Shown: positions 1 through 11,200 of the stretch, piece by piece | Layout: every line of letters starts with the position of its first letter | Position numbering within the stretch: position 1 is the first letter of the stretch | NCBI GenBank assembly: GCA_022225965.2 | Contig: JAKJXP020000014.1 | Coordinates: forward strand, 1 to 64,000 | DNA from: Diatrype stigma | Taxonomy: Eukaryota; Ascomycota; Sordariomycetes; Xylariales; Diatrypaceae | Reading direction: 5' to 3' | DNA length: 64,000 bases | Program-made: the position numbers and the translations under genes | Notes under the pieces: generated by a model | Seen by the model: only the letters and a program-made list of their open reading frames with translations | Told to the model about the DNA's origin: nothing | Databases searched by the model: none

Positions 1-1567
1 TGATACTGTGTTATGCGCCAGGTAATTATATAAGCAAAGTATACAGTATATATAAGCCAAAACTATACTAGGGGGGTCTGTCCAGATGTAAACCGACTTT
101 TGGCCGCTACCTTCGTATGTAATTAGTTATGTAGGCCACAGCTCGACGGGCTCTGCACACTCTTATTACATACAATTAGAGACGAAGATGTTGTAGGATC
201 GGCACAGGATCTCGCCGTTCTCGATATCATCGCAAGTTGAGATGAAGCGGGGCATACGGGCGATTATGTGCGTCCCAGAAACCCCTTGTGCATCATCGTA
301 TGGGAAACCTGCGACAGTCCCGAGATGCAGATCAGATTTGATGGGCGTGATGCGAAGAAGTGAGCCCACGGCATTGTGAGGGACGCCGATCTGGCGTGCC
401 GGGGACCCTTGACTAGTCAAGTATCTAAATGCAGGCCGTGAGTCCCTTAAAGCCGTCTGTTATCCCGTTGGTCTACATATATTTGAGCTATAAAGCGTGT
501 ACATAGTATTAGCTGAGGCTAATAAGTCTGCTTGGATGTTTCTGATAAGGCCATCCGGATCAGGATCGAGTTCACCCCTTGCAGCGGCGGCGAACGGCAT
601 CTGGGAGCCAAGAGACTAGGGGGTAGGAAAAACTTGGGGAAGCCTATCAGAATCTATCAAAGCGTCAAGATCTTCGACAGGGTTAGTAAGTATTCCAACC
701 CCTGCCAAGCCTGGAGGATGGATCTATAGTGACCATCTGACCCAATTAGACGAAATAGCTACTGGTCGATGACTGTCGAGACAGGTAGATAGCTATACTA
801 GTACGGTTGGTTGTTGATCCGTTCGACATACCTAGTCCCAATACCCTTACCCATCGACGTGCCGTCAGATCATTCCTTATTCTGCAGGACTACGAGAATG
901 GTATCATCCTGTAAGGCTCTGCCGTGAGCTGTCAAACATCGTGGAACCGCCCGGCACCTTCTTAGCCCGTTGAGATTCAGCCAAGCTGGATCGTATCTAC
1001 AGTTGAGTTAGGAGTATCTTCACTCAACCAAGACTCTGGGCAGTGTGGCAGTATGGCAAGTCTCGCTCGGCATGGGCTAGTATGAGAGCTTCATTCTACT
1101 CGCTCCCGGAGTGCAAGAGAGTATATCCCACAAAATAGCACATGGCACACATGAATCAGGACATGGCCACTAAAGCGGCCAGGTTGACTTCCGCGCACCA
1201 GTAGATCAGTCTGCGGGTTTTGCCTTCCCAGGCCGGTAACTATCAAGTAACTAGTTAGGTTGTTTGTTTGGACGATTTTAGGTTATCGTGGATCCGGCGG
1301 TAGGTAGCTCTGTCTCCCTGTGCCTATGGGGCGATCCCCCATGCGATGGAGTTGCTTTCTTTTCGGGTTTTTCGAAACCATCTCGACAGGCATTGCCGCT
1401 CTTGCCGTCCTTGCCTGCCTGACACGCAGCCGGATGCTCCCTTCAGCGGTGTTCCGTGATGCTTTTCCCTTCCCGAGATCTTGGCAGTGGTCCTCTGTCT
1501 CATGCCATTGCGCCCAGTCAAGCCGCCGCTGGGCACCTGGAAAACTTGTCAGCTAGCCGGATCAAAA
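1..1567. other. Intergenic, no gene seen
   Basis: No open frame here has protein-like composition together with an ATG and plausible splice sites. The longest open stretches (about 65-85 codons) overlap one another in several frames and look like chance. The segment next to position 1567 leads into the TATA-like box of the secreted-protein gene. Confidence 0.5.
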
Positions 1568-2018
1568 GGTGGTATATAAGACCGAGCCCGGCTGACCTCG
1601 ACTGATGCCTTTTTTGTTTGATCATTCTCACATCCAACTATCCAAGTCAGGTCGTCCCAGGTCCCCGAACCCCCCCACCATTCACTCCTTCAGAGGTAAG
1701 GCATATCCCACCCTACCCATCTCTGGCTCGAAAGCAGAAGACCGATCCTGAGCTGACACACCCTCCATAGCTGTGCTCGTTGTTCGTTTCACTCTTTAAA
1801 CGATTTTTACTCTCGTTGAATTAACAGAGGTATGATATCTTCCATTGATCAAGACAATGGCGAAGTATTAGATATGATGGCTAACCATATATCGCTATTG
1901 CTACAGCTGCGCTCGAGTTGCATTTAATACTTTTTTAATACCCTCAACACTGTCATTCACAGTCTTCCATACACTCACACACCCACACATCCACCTTCAC
2001 ACGCAAAACCGCCCAACA
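1568..2018 (+). promoter_or_regulatory. Promoter and spliced 5' leader of the secreted-protein gene
   Basis: A TATA-like word (GGTATATAAGACC, near 1569-1582) lies about 440 nt upstream of the ATG. Two well-formed introns fit in the leader. The first is 1696-1770 (75 nt, donor GTAAGG, branch CTGAC, acceptor CATAG). The second is 1830-1906 (77 nt, donor GTATGA, branch GCTAACC, acceptor CTACAG). The second intron contains several ATGs, while the retained leader exons 1771-1829 and 1907-2018 contain none. Splicing would therefore clear upstream start codons. The transcription start is inferred, not seen. One ATG at about 1605 lies close to the presumed start site. Confidence 0.55.
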
Positions 2019-2558
2019 ATGAAGCCCACCACGTTTCTCGTCAGCGCGCTCGCCGCCGCCGCCGCCAGCGCCGCCCCCACCTCCACTTCCACCTGCAAGC
2101 GGGCGTCGGTGGACCTGGCGGCCTTCAACCAGTTCGCGTTCCAGAACCAGGACCTGCAGTACTTCAACGCGATCAACGGCCTGGACCTGAACGGGCTGGT
2201 GCAGCTGTCGGTGTCCAACGGCCTGGACCTGGGGGTGTTCCAGTCCGTCTTCGTGCAGGACGTCGTCGACGTCAACGCGCTCCTGCAGCTGCAGCAGGTC
2301 GCGCTGCTCGCCCAGCTGGGCGGGCTCGGCCTCCTCGGCGGTGTCGACCTCACCGCCGTCCAGATCGACGTCCTCAACCTCGGCCTCCTCGGCGACGCCA
2401 TCGGCGGCTTCGACCTCTCGTCCCTCGTCGACCAGGCCCTCGTCCCCCAGCTCCAGACCGTCATCCAGCAGACCGGTACGTTCCTGTATGCCTTGTAGAT
2501 TTATTGACGATGGCTAACCCCGAGAGCAGATATAACGGCCGTTGTCCTCAAGAAGTAA
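2019..2558 (+). CDS. Small secreted hydrophobic Leu/Asn/Asp-rich protein
   Basis: The gene is predicted as two exons, 2019-2475 and 2530-2558, with a 54-nt intron (GTACGT donor, GCTAAC branch, GCAG acceptor), giving 161 residues. The unspliced frame would instead stop at 2498. Splicing replaces that tail with a short one ending in Lys-Lys. Residues 1-19 form a clear signal peptide (MKPTT, then a hydrophobic Leu/Ala core), followed by a Kex2-like Lys27-Arg28. The mature part is a run of pseudo-repeats of the type NGLDLNGLVQL and LGGLGLLGGVDLT, very rich in Leu, Gln, Asn and Asp. It contains only one Cys (residue 26), so it is not a classical hydrophobin or a Cys-rich effector. I recognise the style from uncharacterised secreted proteins of Sordariomycetes, but no biochemical role is known to me. 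A cell-wall or surface role is a guess. Codons are strongly C-ending. Confidence 0.8.
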
Positions 2559-3216
2559 AGGGTGCTTGAGGGCGTACCTAGCCCTGGTGATGGTCAAGTA
2601 GCCTATCACAGGTAGATCCTGCTGGGGGTCACTGTCATGAATAGCTTATCATGGCTGGTTGGTTTCGGGTGTTTTGGAAGTCTAGTAAATGATATCCTCT
2701 TGCATTAATCGCTTCGGTGGCATGTTGGGCAGTGTTGTGTATGGCCTACGTTCCATCTACCTACCGTCAAGCTGGAGGAGCAAGTTGGATGGGGAGCCAG
2801 TTCTGGGCAGCGCAACGCTAGAGTATGAAATGAAAAGAGCCATGAGCAATAATAGCGTATAGTCGGAATGAATTGAAAGATCTTTTGTTAGTAATAACAG
2901 CATGTACTTTCCTTATTTGTGTTTGTAACGAGTCTCGAGTTGTATCTCGCTTCTACCACCGTAACGGTTGCCTCATTTGCCTCGTTATCATCTACCATTA
3001 AGAAGCAAGTATCGTGAGTACGTTCATATGAGAGTCAGCCACGATGCCAGATGTATGGAGTTCTCATTAATGCGTTGCGGAGGACGCTGGGGCTTAGCTA
3101 AAAGCTGATCCCGAGTCTATCCTCCTATAGACCTGCTATAGGCAGCGAATATCAACGTCTACGTAATAGCTAATGTACATTGCTGACGCCTAAGCATGAC
3201 GCGACTTGTATTAGGA
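2559..3216. other. Intergenic between two genes
   Basis: This holds the 3' flank of the secreted-protein gene and the 3' flank of the converging BTB-bromodomain gene. No further coding region was recognised. Confidence 0.5.
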
Positions 3217-3350
3217 GGGGCAGGCATTAAGCAGCAGTCTCCTCGATGCCATTTGCTCTAAGAGGAGCAAGCATGAGGCCGCAGTCTTCTCGGCATGATT
3301 TCCTTCATCATGAGAAAAGCAAGCTTTAAGCAGCATCCTCGGCAACCGCG
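3217..3350 (-). repeat. Degenerate tandem triplication across the stop codon of the BTB-bromodomain gene
   Basis: Three related units of about 50 bp follow each other: roughly 3312-3350, 3262-3311 and 3217-3261, read on the minus strand. Each unit carries a version of GCCGAGGATGCTGCTTAA followed by a (T/C)GCTTGCTCCTCTTA-like stretch. The stop-equivalent positions are 3326-3328 (TAA, used), 3274-3276 (mutated to TCA) and 3227-3229 (TAA). Spacings of 52 and 47 bp are not multiples of three, so the extra copies are not an in-frame extension of the protein. Confidence 0.65.
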
Positions 3351-4701
3351 CTAGCCAACCACAGTCTCATCTCACCATACTTCTCCTCGAATCTTTTCTC
3401 GAGCCTGTCGCATGTAGCCCGTATCGGCGCCTCTTCGTCCCAGTAGGTATGGCAATTGGTGAAGATCTGGCGCACATCGGCGGCAAACTCGTCGGCATTG
3501 GCATACTCATTGCGGCCCAACTTGCGCTGGATAGTGCTCAGGTCCATGGGCTTCGCCACCTTCTCAAAGTAGTCCGGCACATTATCCTTGACTGGGTCGA
3601 CAGGCTCTCGAAAGGGGCCGACAAATCGAGTCCAAAAGCCTATGGGAGATGGTAAGTTAGTATGGCTCGAAGGTAAGAGACCAAACATACGAAATTTCTA
3701 CCCAATTTCTGGGACTTACCAGGGCCAGACAGCATTCTGCCCATTAGATCCGAGCAAAATGCCAGCTTCTGTTCTGTGGTGAACTCCTGGTTTTCATCGA
3801 CAGGGTGCGCACTAGACCGTTTGCGCTTCACGCGCTTGTTAACGGTGCCAGAGGGGCCAGGGAGAGCCTTCCGTCCATTTCCATTTTGCACTTTGCTTAG
3901 CGAACGGCGCTTCGATGGGACGTCGGACCGAGGCTTCTTGGCAGCCTTCGAGGGACTTTCAGTTCCGCTATCCGCAGCTTCTAGATAGTGGATGTTCTTG
4001 TGCTGTATCTGGTCATCAGGGGACGGGACAACATCGACCTGGATGACAGGTGCAGAGTTCAGATGGCTCATAGCAATGACCAGCTCGCTAAGCACCTCTT
4101 GCGGGAGCGACTTGCTGAACTCTTCCCGGGATTCAGAAGATCGGATGTATTCAGCTGTCCAAGTTAGGAGGAGTTTGCGGAGCTCGGACCCCACGGGGGT
4201 TTCTCTCCAGGCCTGCACGAGGAGGGGCGTTGAAGGTATACTTCGAGTGACTCGTCTGCACTCAACCATGGCCTCCAAGACCTTGCCGCAGAGACGTGGA
4301 ATCTCGAACTTGTCCGCAGCCTTCCAGGTTTCGACAAGCACATCGTAACCCGGATTCTCTTCAGTCTCGGAGAAAAGACGTCCCGTGTATAAGAAGTTCT
4401 GTACAAGTCCGAAGACTTCAGGTGTCACCTCAGGAAGTCTGATGATGTGCTCGATCTGACCCTCCTTGTTTTCTCCTTCCGCCGGTTGATCGAAGTAGTT
4501 TCTGAAAAATTCAGAGTGGGCGTAGAGAAAATCTCTCTGGATGGCGAATGGTACCTCTCCTAGGCCGATCAGAAGGATGACGAAGATCGGATGTGCCTCG
4601 CTATTAAATCTTAGTTTCAACTCTCATCACACATCGTAGGGAGTAACTAACCGCCATGAAAACTCGCCATGGGTCTGGCTGTTGCCGTTCAACTCTGCCA
4701 T
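3326..4701 (-). CDS. BTB/POZ plus bromodomain protein
   Basis: Predicted exons on the minus strand are 4701-4652, 4600-3720 and 3639-3326, giving 414 residues. The 51-nt intron has a GTTAGT donor. The 80-nt intron has a GTAAGT donor, an ACTAAC branch and a CATAG acceptor. The start is the ATG at 4701 (MAELNGNSQ). Residues about 20-130 form a BTB/POZ fold ([17 protein letters not shown] ... FLYTGRLF), typical of fungal BTB proteins. A basic, Ser/Lys-rich linker (about 215-285, with SKRRSLSK and KRVKRKRSS) looks like a nuclear signal. Residues about 295-405 form a bromodomain ([52 protein letters not shown]). The Asn that normally anchors acetyl-lysine after the NC-x-x-Y motif is Trp377 here, so binding may be altered. 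BTB domains usually dimerise or recruit partners, and a chromatin-adaptor role is inferred. Confidence 0.85.
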
Positions 4702-5196
4702 AGTGATGAAACTTGATCTTCGGGTGTAGAATGGATGTCAAATCGAGTCGCGACTGTCTGCTCAGAAACAGATTGTTGTGAAATGAAGAGTTGTGCGCTA
4801 CTGCTAGAGGGTGTAATCTACCCAGATAATCAGGTCAGTGATAAGAAAGCTTTGATCTGGAGAAATGATGTAGCATCTATGATAGTGTAAAATTTTGGTA
4901 TTTGTGATAAGCAAATTATGTCAATGCTTACCTCTAGGACGCTGTTGCCCAAGGCAGTTAGCTATATTGGTTCCCTATTCTTGTTGTGGTGGTTCTTGCC
5001 TTTGAATGTGTTGTCGATCAGATTAGGGGCCTACGTATTCAACCCTATTGTGATGAACAATGCGTATGGGTAGCATGAAACTTCCTCGATATTCACAACA
5101 CCATAGTAGTTGTAGTGAATGATGATGGTGGTGGGGCTGGATGGTTCTAGGAATGATTGGTTTGTTAGCGTAAGGGATAGGAGGTAGTCGATGGAA

Positions 5197-5242
5197 TAGT
5201 AGTGGTGGTAGTAGTAGTAGTGGTAGTAGTAGTAGTAGTAGT
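5197..5242. repeat. TAG/GTA trinucleotide microsatellite
   Basis: An imperfect run of TAG/GTG triplets. It creates the illusion of a tyrosine-rich reading frame on the minus strand, which I do not regard as coding. Confidence 0.8.
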
Positions 5243-8200
5243 CCACTGGGATGATGGTAGGAGGGTTAATGCTGTGATGGACACGCCTAGGCCCAGAATG
5301 GTTGACAAGCCCTCAGAGCAAGATAGGTCTTATGTAGATGTGGCTGCCCAGAATTATGAACGTGAACACCCAGCCTTGTAGTGTGATATAGTAATGAATG
5401 AAGATGAGGTACTCTTGTCATGGGGGGAAGGCAGAGGGGGGGAGGGCAAGCTTTTCTAACCAAATGCTTATTGATTTCTGTACCTAGGGTACTTATCAAC
5501 ATGCCATAATGAGAAGACTCGAATACCTAAGTGTTAGAAGTACTTCATGCAGGAAAGAATACCCTTGTGGAGAACCGAAGGTTTGCTTAGATGAAATCAC
5601 CAATCGATAAACAACTGTAGGTAGAGAGGGGCAACAACGTTCAGACCAAGTACAAAGCAGGACCACAGACAACAGGATTAGGCAAGCGTGGCCACATGAA
5701 GAATCAGAGACCAGACGATGACATACAAGGGATATAGTGGTCATCAGCAGTGGGATTAGTACCAAGATTGTAGGTTTCCATCAGATCAAAAGCTGAACAC
5801 AGAATAATATATTGGCTCTGACCAGTCGACACGATTATTCAAGAAAAGAAGGCAAAAAGGGACAAGACGAATAATAAATTCAACTATTTTGAACATGATG
5901 GCGCGGGTGATGGACCACCAACACTGAGACGGAAAAGAACGAGCGCCAATAACAAGGAGACAGGGAAGGGGAAGGATACAACGACACTTTCCCAGGGGCA
6001 CAGTGGATGTATTGCTAACATGGAGGACCGCAGGATATATCACTGCTAGTGAAGAGAGTTTCCGTATTATCTATGACAGAGTTGAGGAGGAAGGTAGTGT
6101 TGATTACGATCAAGGGGCTGGTATTGTCGAATCGGGGAGGCCTGGTCATAAGCAAAGGGTCGAACTTACCCAATCGAAGGAGCTATGCCTAGGTAGCCTC
6201 AAGGTTCTGGTCAGCCTTCGTCTTGAAGATGTAGCTGCGAATTGTACGCAAAATGGCGACGGTCAGGGGCGAATAGATGGTGTGATCATGGACTACGTAC
6301 ATGTCACAAGGACATATAGTTTTCATCATCAGCAACGATCTCACTAAGGTACATGGAGGCTACGAGCCGGGCAGAGAGGTTTCAAGGGGGACACATCAGA
6401 TCAACTCACCTCAATGGACACTCAGATATTCCAATAGAGGACCCAGGAATCCGTTTGGACAGATCTTGCGGTAGCCGGGTTTGGAGCCATTAAGAGTTCA
6501 AGCGAAGGCCAATATCCGTGGCCTGATTGAGGTAGTCTTCGTCAGCTGAAATGGGATGCTGATACGTTGACGGAAGGCGAACCAAGGAATAGTTGTCCAC
6601 AAGCCGAACGTATGTTATCGGGCTTATTGGCCGTTGGCAAGGACTGTGTGATCGACCAGAGTTGACATTGGAATGATATGTCTATTTCTGGGGAAGGAGT
6701 GTCGAGGCCAAGTAATAGGGGTTTGTACCTGGTATATACACATTTAGCCCATCTGAACGTACGCGAACCATCCAAGCAAGTATTATGATGGGTACGAGAC
6801 TTCAAGGGTATGAGTTTGCCATCAAGGTAGTCATGTGGGAGATGAGATAACAGAGAGTACATTGGTAAAACCGAAGCTCACCGATTCCACTACGTAGCTG
6901 CTAGTCTCGTCGACTTGGGGATCTGAATCTCCAGATAGCCCCAAGTCCCAGTGATGATGAGGTCGAGGGGCTGCCAAGACTTTGGTTGTTCACCAACAGA
7001 AGATACAGATCTCACGGTCGCAATGGATTGAACAAGCATAACTCACTGATTGGATGCTCTTCCGCTTCTTCGAAGGCCTCGTTATGAGAGCGGAGGGTTC
7101 TTGTATACTCGATGATGAAAACCGGTTAATATGCGGCAGTTGTTGATGAGTTTGTCAATTGAAGTATGTGCAGTGACTGCGACTGCGCACAGCTTAGCAT
7201 TGTTGCTGGTGCACAGGCTTGACAATTGACAGGCTTGACCTTGACAGGGACAGGCTTCTAGTCAAGGCTCTGTCAATAGGCAAGTATGTACAATACCGCG
7301 TGTAGTTACTGTGCTGTAGTAACTAGGTACGGTAGGTATGTGGTGTATGTACAGCAGGTACAATACATGTACGAAGTAGGTATGTACGATACAGTAGCTG
7401 TAGGTCCCTCAGACGTACAATACAAGCAAAGTTTGTATGTACCAGTTGCTACGAGATGCCATTAAGCTAGTGGACCGTGCACTACCATCGATATCGATAT
7501 CTCTGTCCGTATGGGCCAGAGCCTTGGAGTTCTTTTGACCACATTTGAATCTCATAAGACACAAAATAGCCCTCAACGTGTTGTGCAAGGCCTTGTGGGA
7601 GTGATATCCCGACCGCGCTTCTAGTAACCCCCCCTTCCCCCCATGCTAGCTAGCTGACATGATGCTATCAACAGACAACACACAACTGGGCCTTCATGTT
7701 ATCGGACCATGGGACAGAATCCGTCACGACTTCCCATCCCGAGTAACACGGATGAGCTTGATAAAATCAAAACAATTCAGATGATCAGAAATACCAAGAG
7801 ACCCCGTAACAGACAGACAACCCTGATGGACCACACTGGAGGACCAATAGGGACGATAAGACCAAAGTAGCATATCAAGTGCTAGGTCACTTCTTCTTAT
7901 CCTATGTTGGTCCCAAATAGACCGCTCCTGACTGCGAGGCCATCCCCATGGACCATATATCTTCGGATTATCTCTCGTACTCTTGGGGTCCAGATGGAAT
8001 AGATCAGATAAGCTCGATAGTGTTGATGATGCCGAAAGTGGGCAGTGTATCATGACCAGCGAGTAGGCCACCCGTCCCTCCTGATCTATGATACCTAAGA
8101 ACTGTCCTCTGGAAGAATGGTCAGAATAGCACTGTAATAGAGGTGTCGAGTTGCAAACACCAAGATTCAATTCCGGTGGCCCATCCATTCTCGAGGATAG

Positions 8201-11200
8201 GGAGGAACCTTGAAGCTTAGGCCTGCATACGCCCAAACGGCAAATACAAGGCGCCTGACATCGAGAATGGATGCTGCGTGTTGATCGCAGTGGTTGCCAT
8301 ATTATGAGCTTTGGCCTCACGCGTCGCAGTATTGTGACATGGTTAGGACTTCTCTGTATCTGCCGTACCGGCCTAGCAATATTATACGGGAAGGCACTGC
8401 AGTCTTCATGATTGACATCAGACTGAAGTCACGCACGCCATAAATAATCGTCTACCTACAAAGGACCTTGCTTCTCTAGTGCGACTCGAGGGCGATAGCC
8501 CTTCTCTCGAACACTTCCAGAGTATCCTTCTGTGCCTAGGATGCTAGCTATTGCTAGAGCCCTGGCCCCAGGCCAGAACTTACTGTTGTCGTTCTCGTTG
8601 TCGGAAGTTTCCATATCCGGCACGCACACAGCCGTGTCAAGTAGATTCTGTGCTTTATACCTTCGTAGAGGATATGTTCGAGGAAAATACCCTTCCTTTC
8701 TTGAACATTTTACCGCATTGTACTACACTAGGGGTATAATATGAAATGCAACCCGACCCAAGTAGTTGAGGACATACTACTTAGGCATTTAGCCGGCCAA
8801 AGGGCGGGTAATATGTTCCAATCTAGAGGTCGCTCCTTGGGTATACAGTTAACGTCTTGAGTGGACCAGATGAGGCTGCTCACCGAGACTGTCAGCATAG
8901 TGAATACCACTTTCAATATGGGTTTATGAAGTTGGGTCGCGTCCATTGCTACGAGGGGTTGATAGGAGCGCTCCTACAGATGCTTCAATGGTGTGATGAC
9001 GGCAGGAGCCCGGTTTGGACGCTTGCATCCATTGTCTGTAACATATGTTGCCGCAGTATAAATTTATCAAACGCCCGAGGAGATATAGTGCGTGGTCTCG
9101 CGATGTTTGGCCTTTTATAGGCAATTTAGACGCGCGGGGCCCCACAAACTGGGTCGTCAGGGGTTGTGTAACCGGCAATTGTACTGGTCTAGATCGCTAT
9201 GGGATTGGAGACCTGGCTGCAGGTTCAGTATGATCCACTGCTGGGTCCAAGGGGTATTGATATCCAGAAAGGGCAGAGCAAAGTCCTGTATGCCTTCCAA
9301 CGTGCTATCACCTTTGGGGGTGGTGTTAAACTCACATGCAAGAGCGGTGGGTGACTCCGGAACCTTCTAGATGGACAGCCGCAAAAGCTCACGGCTTTAA
9401 TCACACAATTGACTTCATCCCCTGATAAATTGATGTTGCCAGAACCACCTCCACGCTGCGGCGGACAAGAATTCCTAGCACTGATCATAGCTCCGAAGCC
9501 ACGGGCTTCCCATAGGACGGAGTCCCGGTGTATCGCGACGAGAATGAACCGGGCGTCCCCGAGAACGACGAAACCATCGTCAGCGCGGCAAGTGATGGGG
9601 AGCTACGACTTGGCTGGTGGAGGGTATGGCTTTCGTCCTTGTTCTTCTTTGCGGGCCGAAGTGCCTCGCGACTCGCCTCGTAAAAAATTTCTCAGCTGGT
9701 CTGCGCCACGGAGGGCGGCCAGTGGTGTTTTGTACCTCCGCCGTCATAGCGCGCGAGGCACGAGGAGGTTTCGCGCAACCTTACTCGCATTTGGCGACAG
9801 CGGTCAGGGGCGTACTACTGCACTGCTGAGGTTCAGAGGCGGTGTGCATTGCATATCCGCCACGGCGAGGTGGTAGTCCCTCCCATCCACCGGCGCGAGG
9901 TGCTGACATCTCGGGAGAAGGGTTCCTGGCCATTGGGTCGTCGAGCGAGAACGACGAGGGTGAGGATACCAGTCGTTATCCGTGCGAACTTTTCAGCGGC
10001 CCTGTGTTGTGCTACCTTGCTACTGCTGCACCCCCCCTCCTCTCTCCCCCCTTAGAACTGGGGAAAAGCTTGTGAGTAGCGGGATACATCTGGCACTGCA
10101 ACTTCATCTGGGTGTTGCACAACAGGAGGGCAAAGACAGGATCTATAAGAGCCTAAATATTAGTTGCATCAATAGACAGCACACCCTTTGAAAGAGGGGA
10201 ACGACGTCGCATCGAGCACGTCCCCCCCCTCAGTGCTACATGAGATCATAATGCCTAGGGGTTTCGTCCCGGAAATGCAGTAGCGCTAGGCTCGTATCCC
10301 GAGCAAGCTATGCAAGATTGATTGCGGCTCCTCGGGAGCGATAAATTGACTTGCCTTGCAAGCTGCAGCCCTTAAGGTTTTATGAGCAACGTCTTAAAGC
10401 CTTGTATCGACAGTGCACACCGGGCGCATACTAGTAACGCTTGGCTGCACATATATACATGAGCTTAGATGCCGTGAAGGACGGGGACTGGAGGTTAATC
10501 CCTGCATAGTAGGCCTGCGCAATATGTTCCGTCGCTTTGCGGTTGCATGCGGCAGCTTCCATCGGCGTAAATGTATGAGATACGACGGGTAGATTGATGC
10601 AAGGGCGGCGTAGTATTATGGGCGTCGGTTGTTGCCGATATGCCCAATCAGATATACACGATCACCCAAAAGAAAAAGACATCAGATGCAGTGTCTTACA
10701 GGGCGAAGTAACCCTCAACTCGATCTAATCCCCCTAAAGTGTAGAATGGACCGTTCGGTCTCAAGCCACAAGCCTACCCTCCGAGCGTCTAGGGGCAATG
10801 GGCAGATGAGCGCACATCCGGGCAACAGGAAGTTTTCGATTGCTGTTAAATCGTGTCATTGCTTTATCAACACCCCCACGGAGATGCATCTCCAATTTAT
10901 CCTGGAGCCTGAAAGCTCGAAGCCCAAATCTGGGATCATGTGAAGGAGCATTGGGGGCAGTAAAATCGCCTGTGACATGTGGACCACCGGCGAATCGATA
11001 TTAGTTACGAGACAATGATGATAGTGACATGGTCATCAAGACACATGCTATGGTTGAATAGAGCTCTACAGGTCCGATCGGCCGAGATTCTGTGGTTGAC
11101 CGACCTTGAGACAGCAGTTCGATCCAATAAGGGGTAAAAGGGGTAAATATGGGTGCAATGAATGAACCGAACAGTACAGTATAAGGCATGAAAAAGGCAC

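Noticed and set aside
5031..5246. Tyrosine-rich minus frame
   Set aside because: Produced by a TAG/GTA microsatellite.
7724..8320. 198-codon minus open stretch in the gene desert
   Set aside because: It begins with GTG rather than ATG, resembles no family, and about one such stretch is expected by chance in 64 kb.
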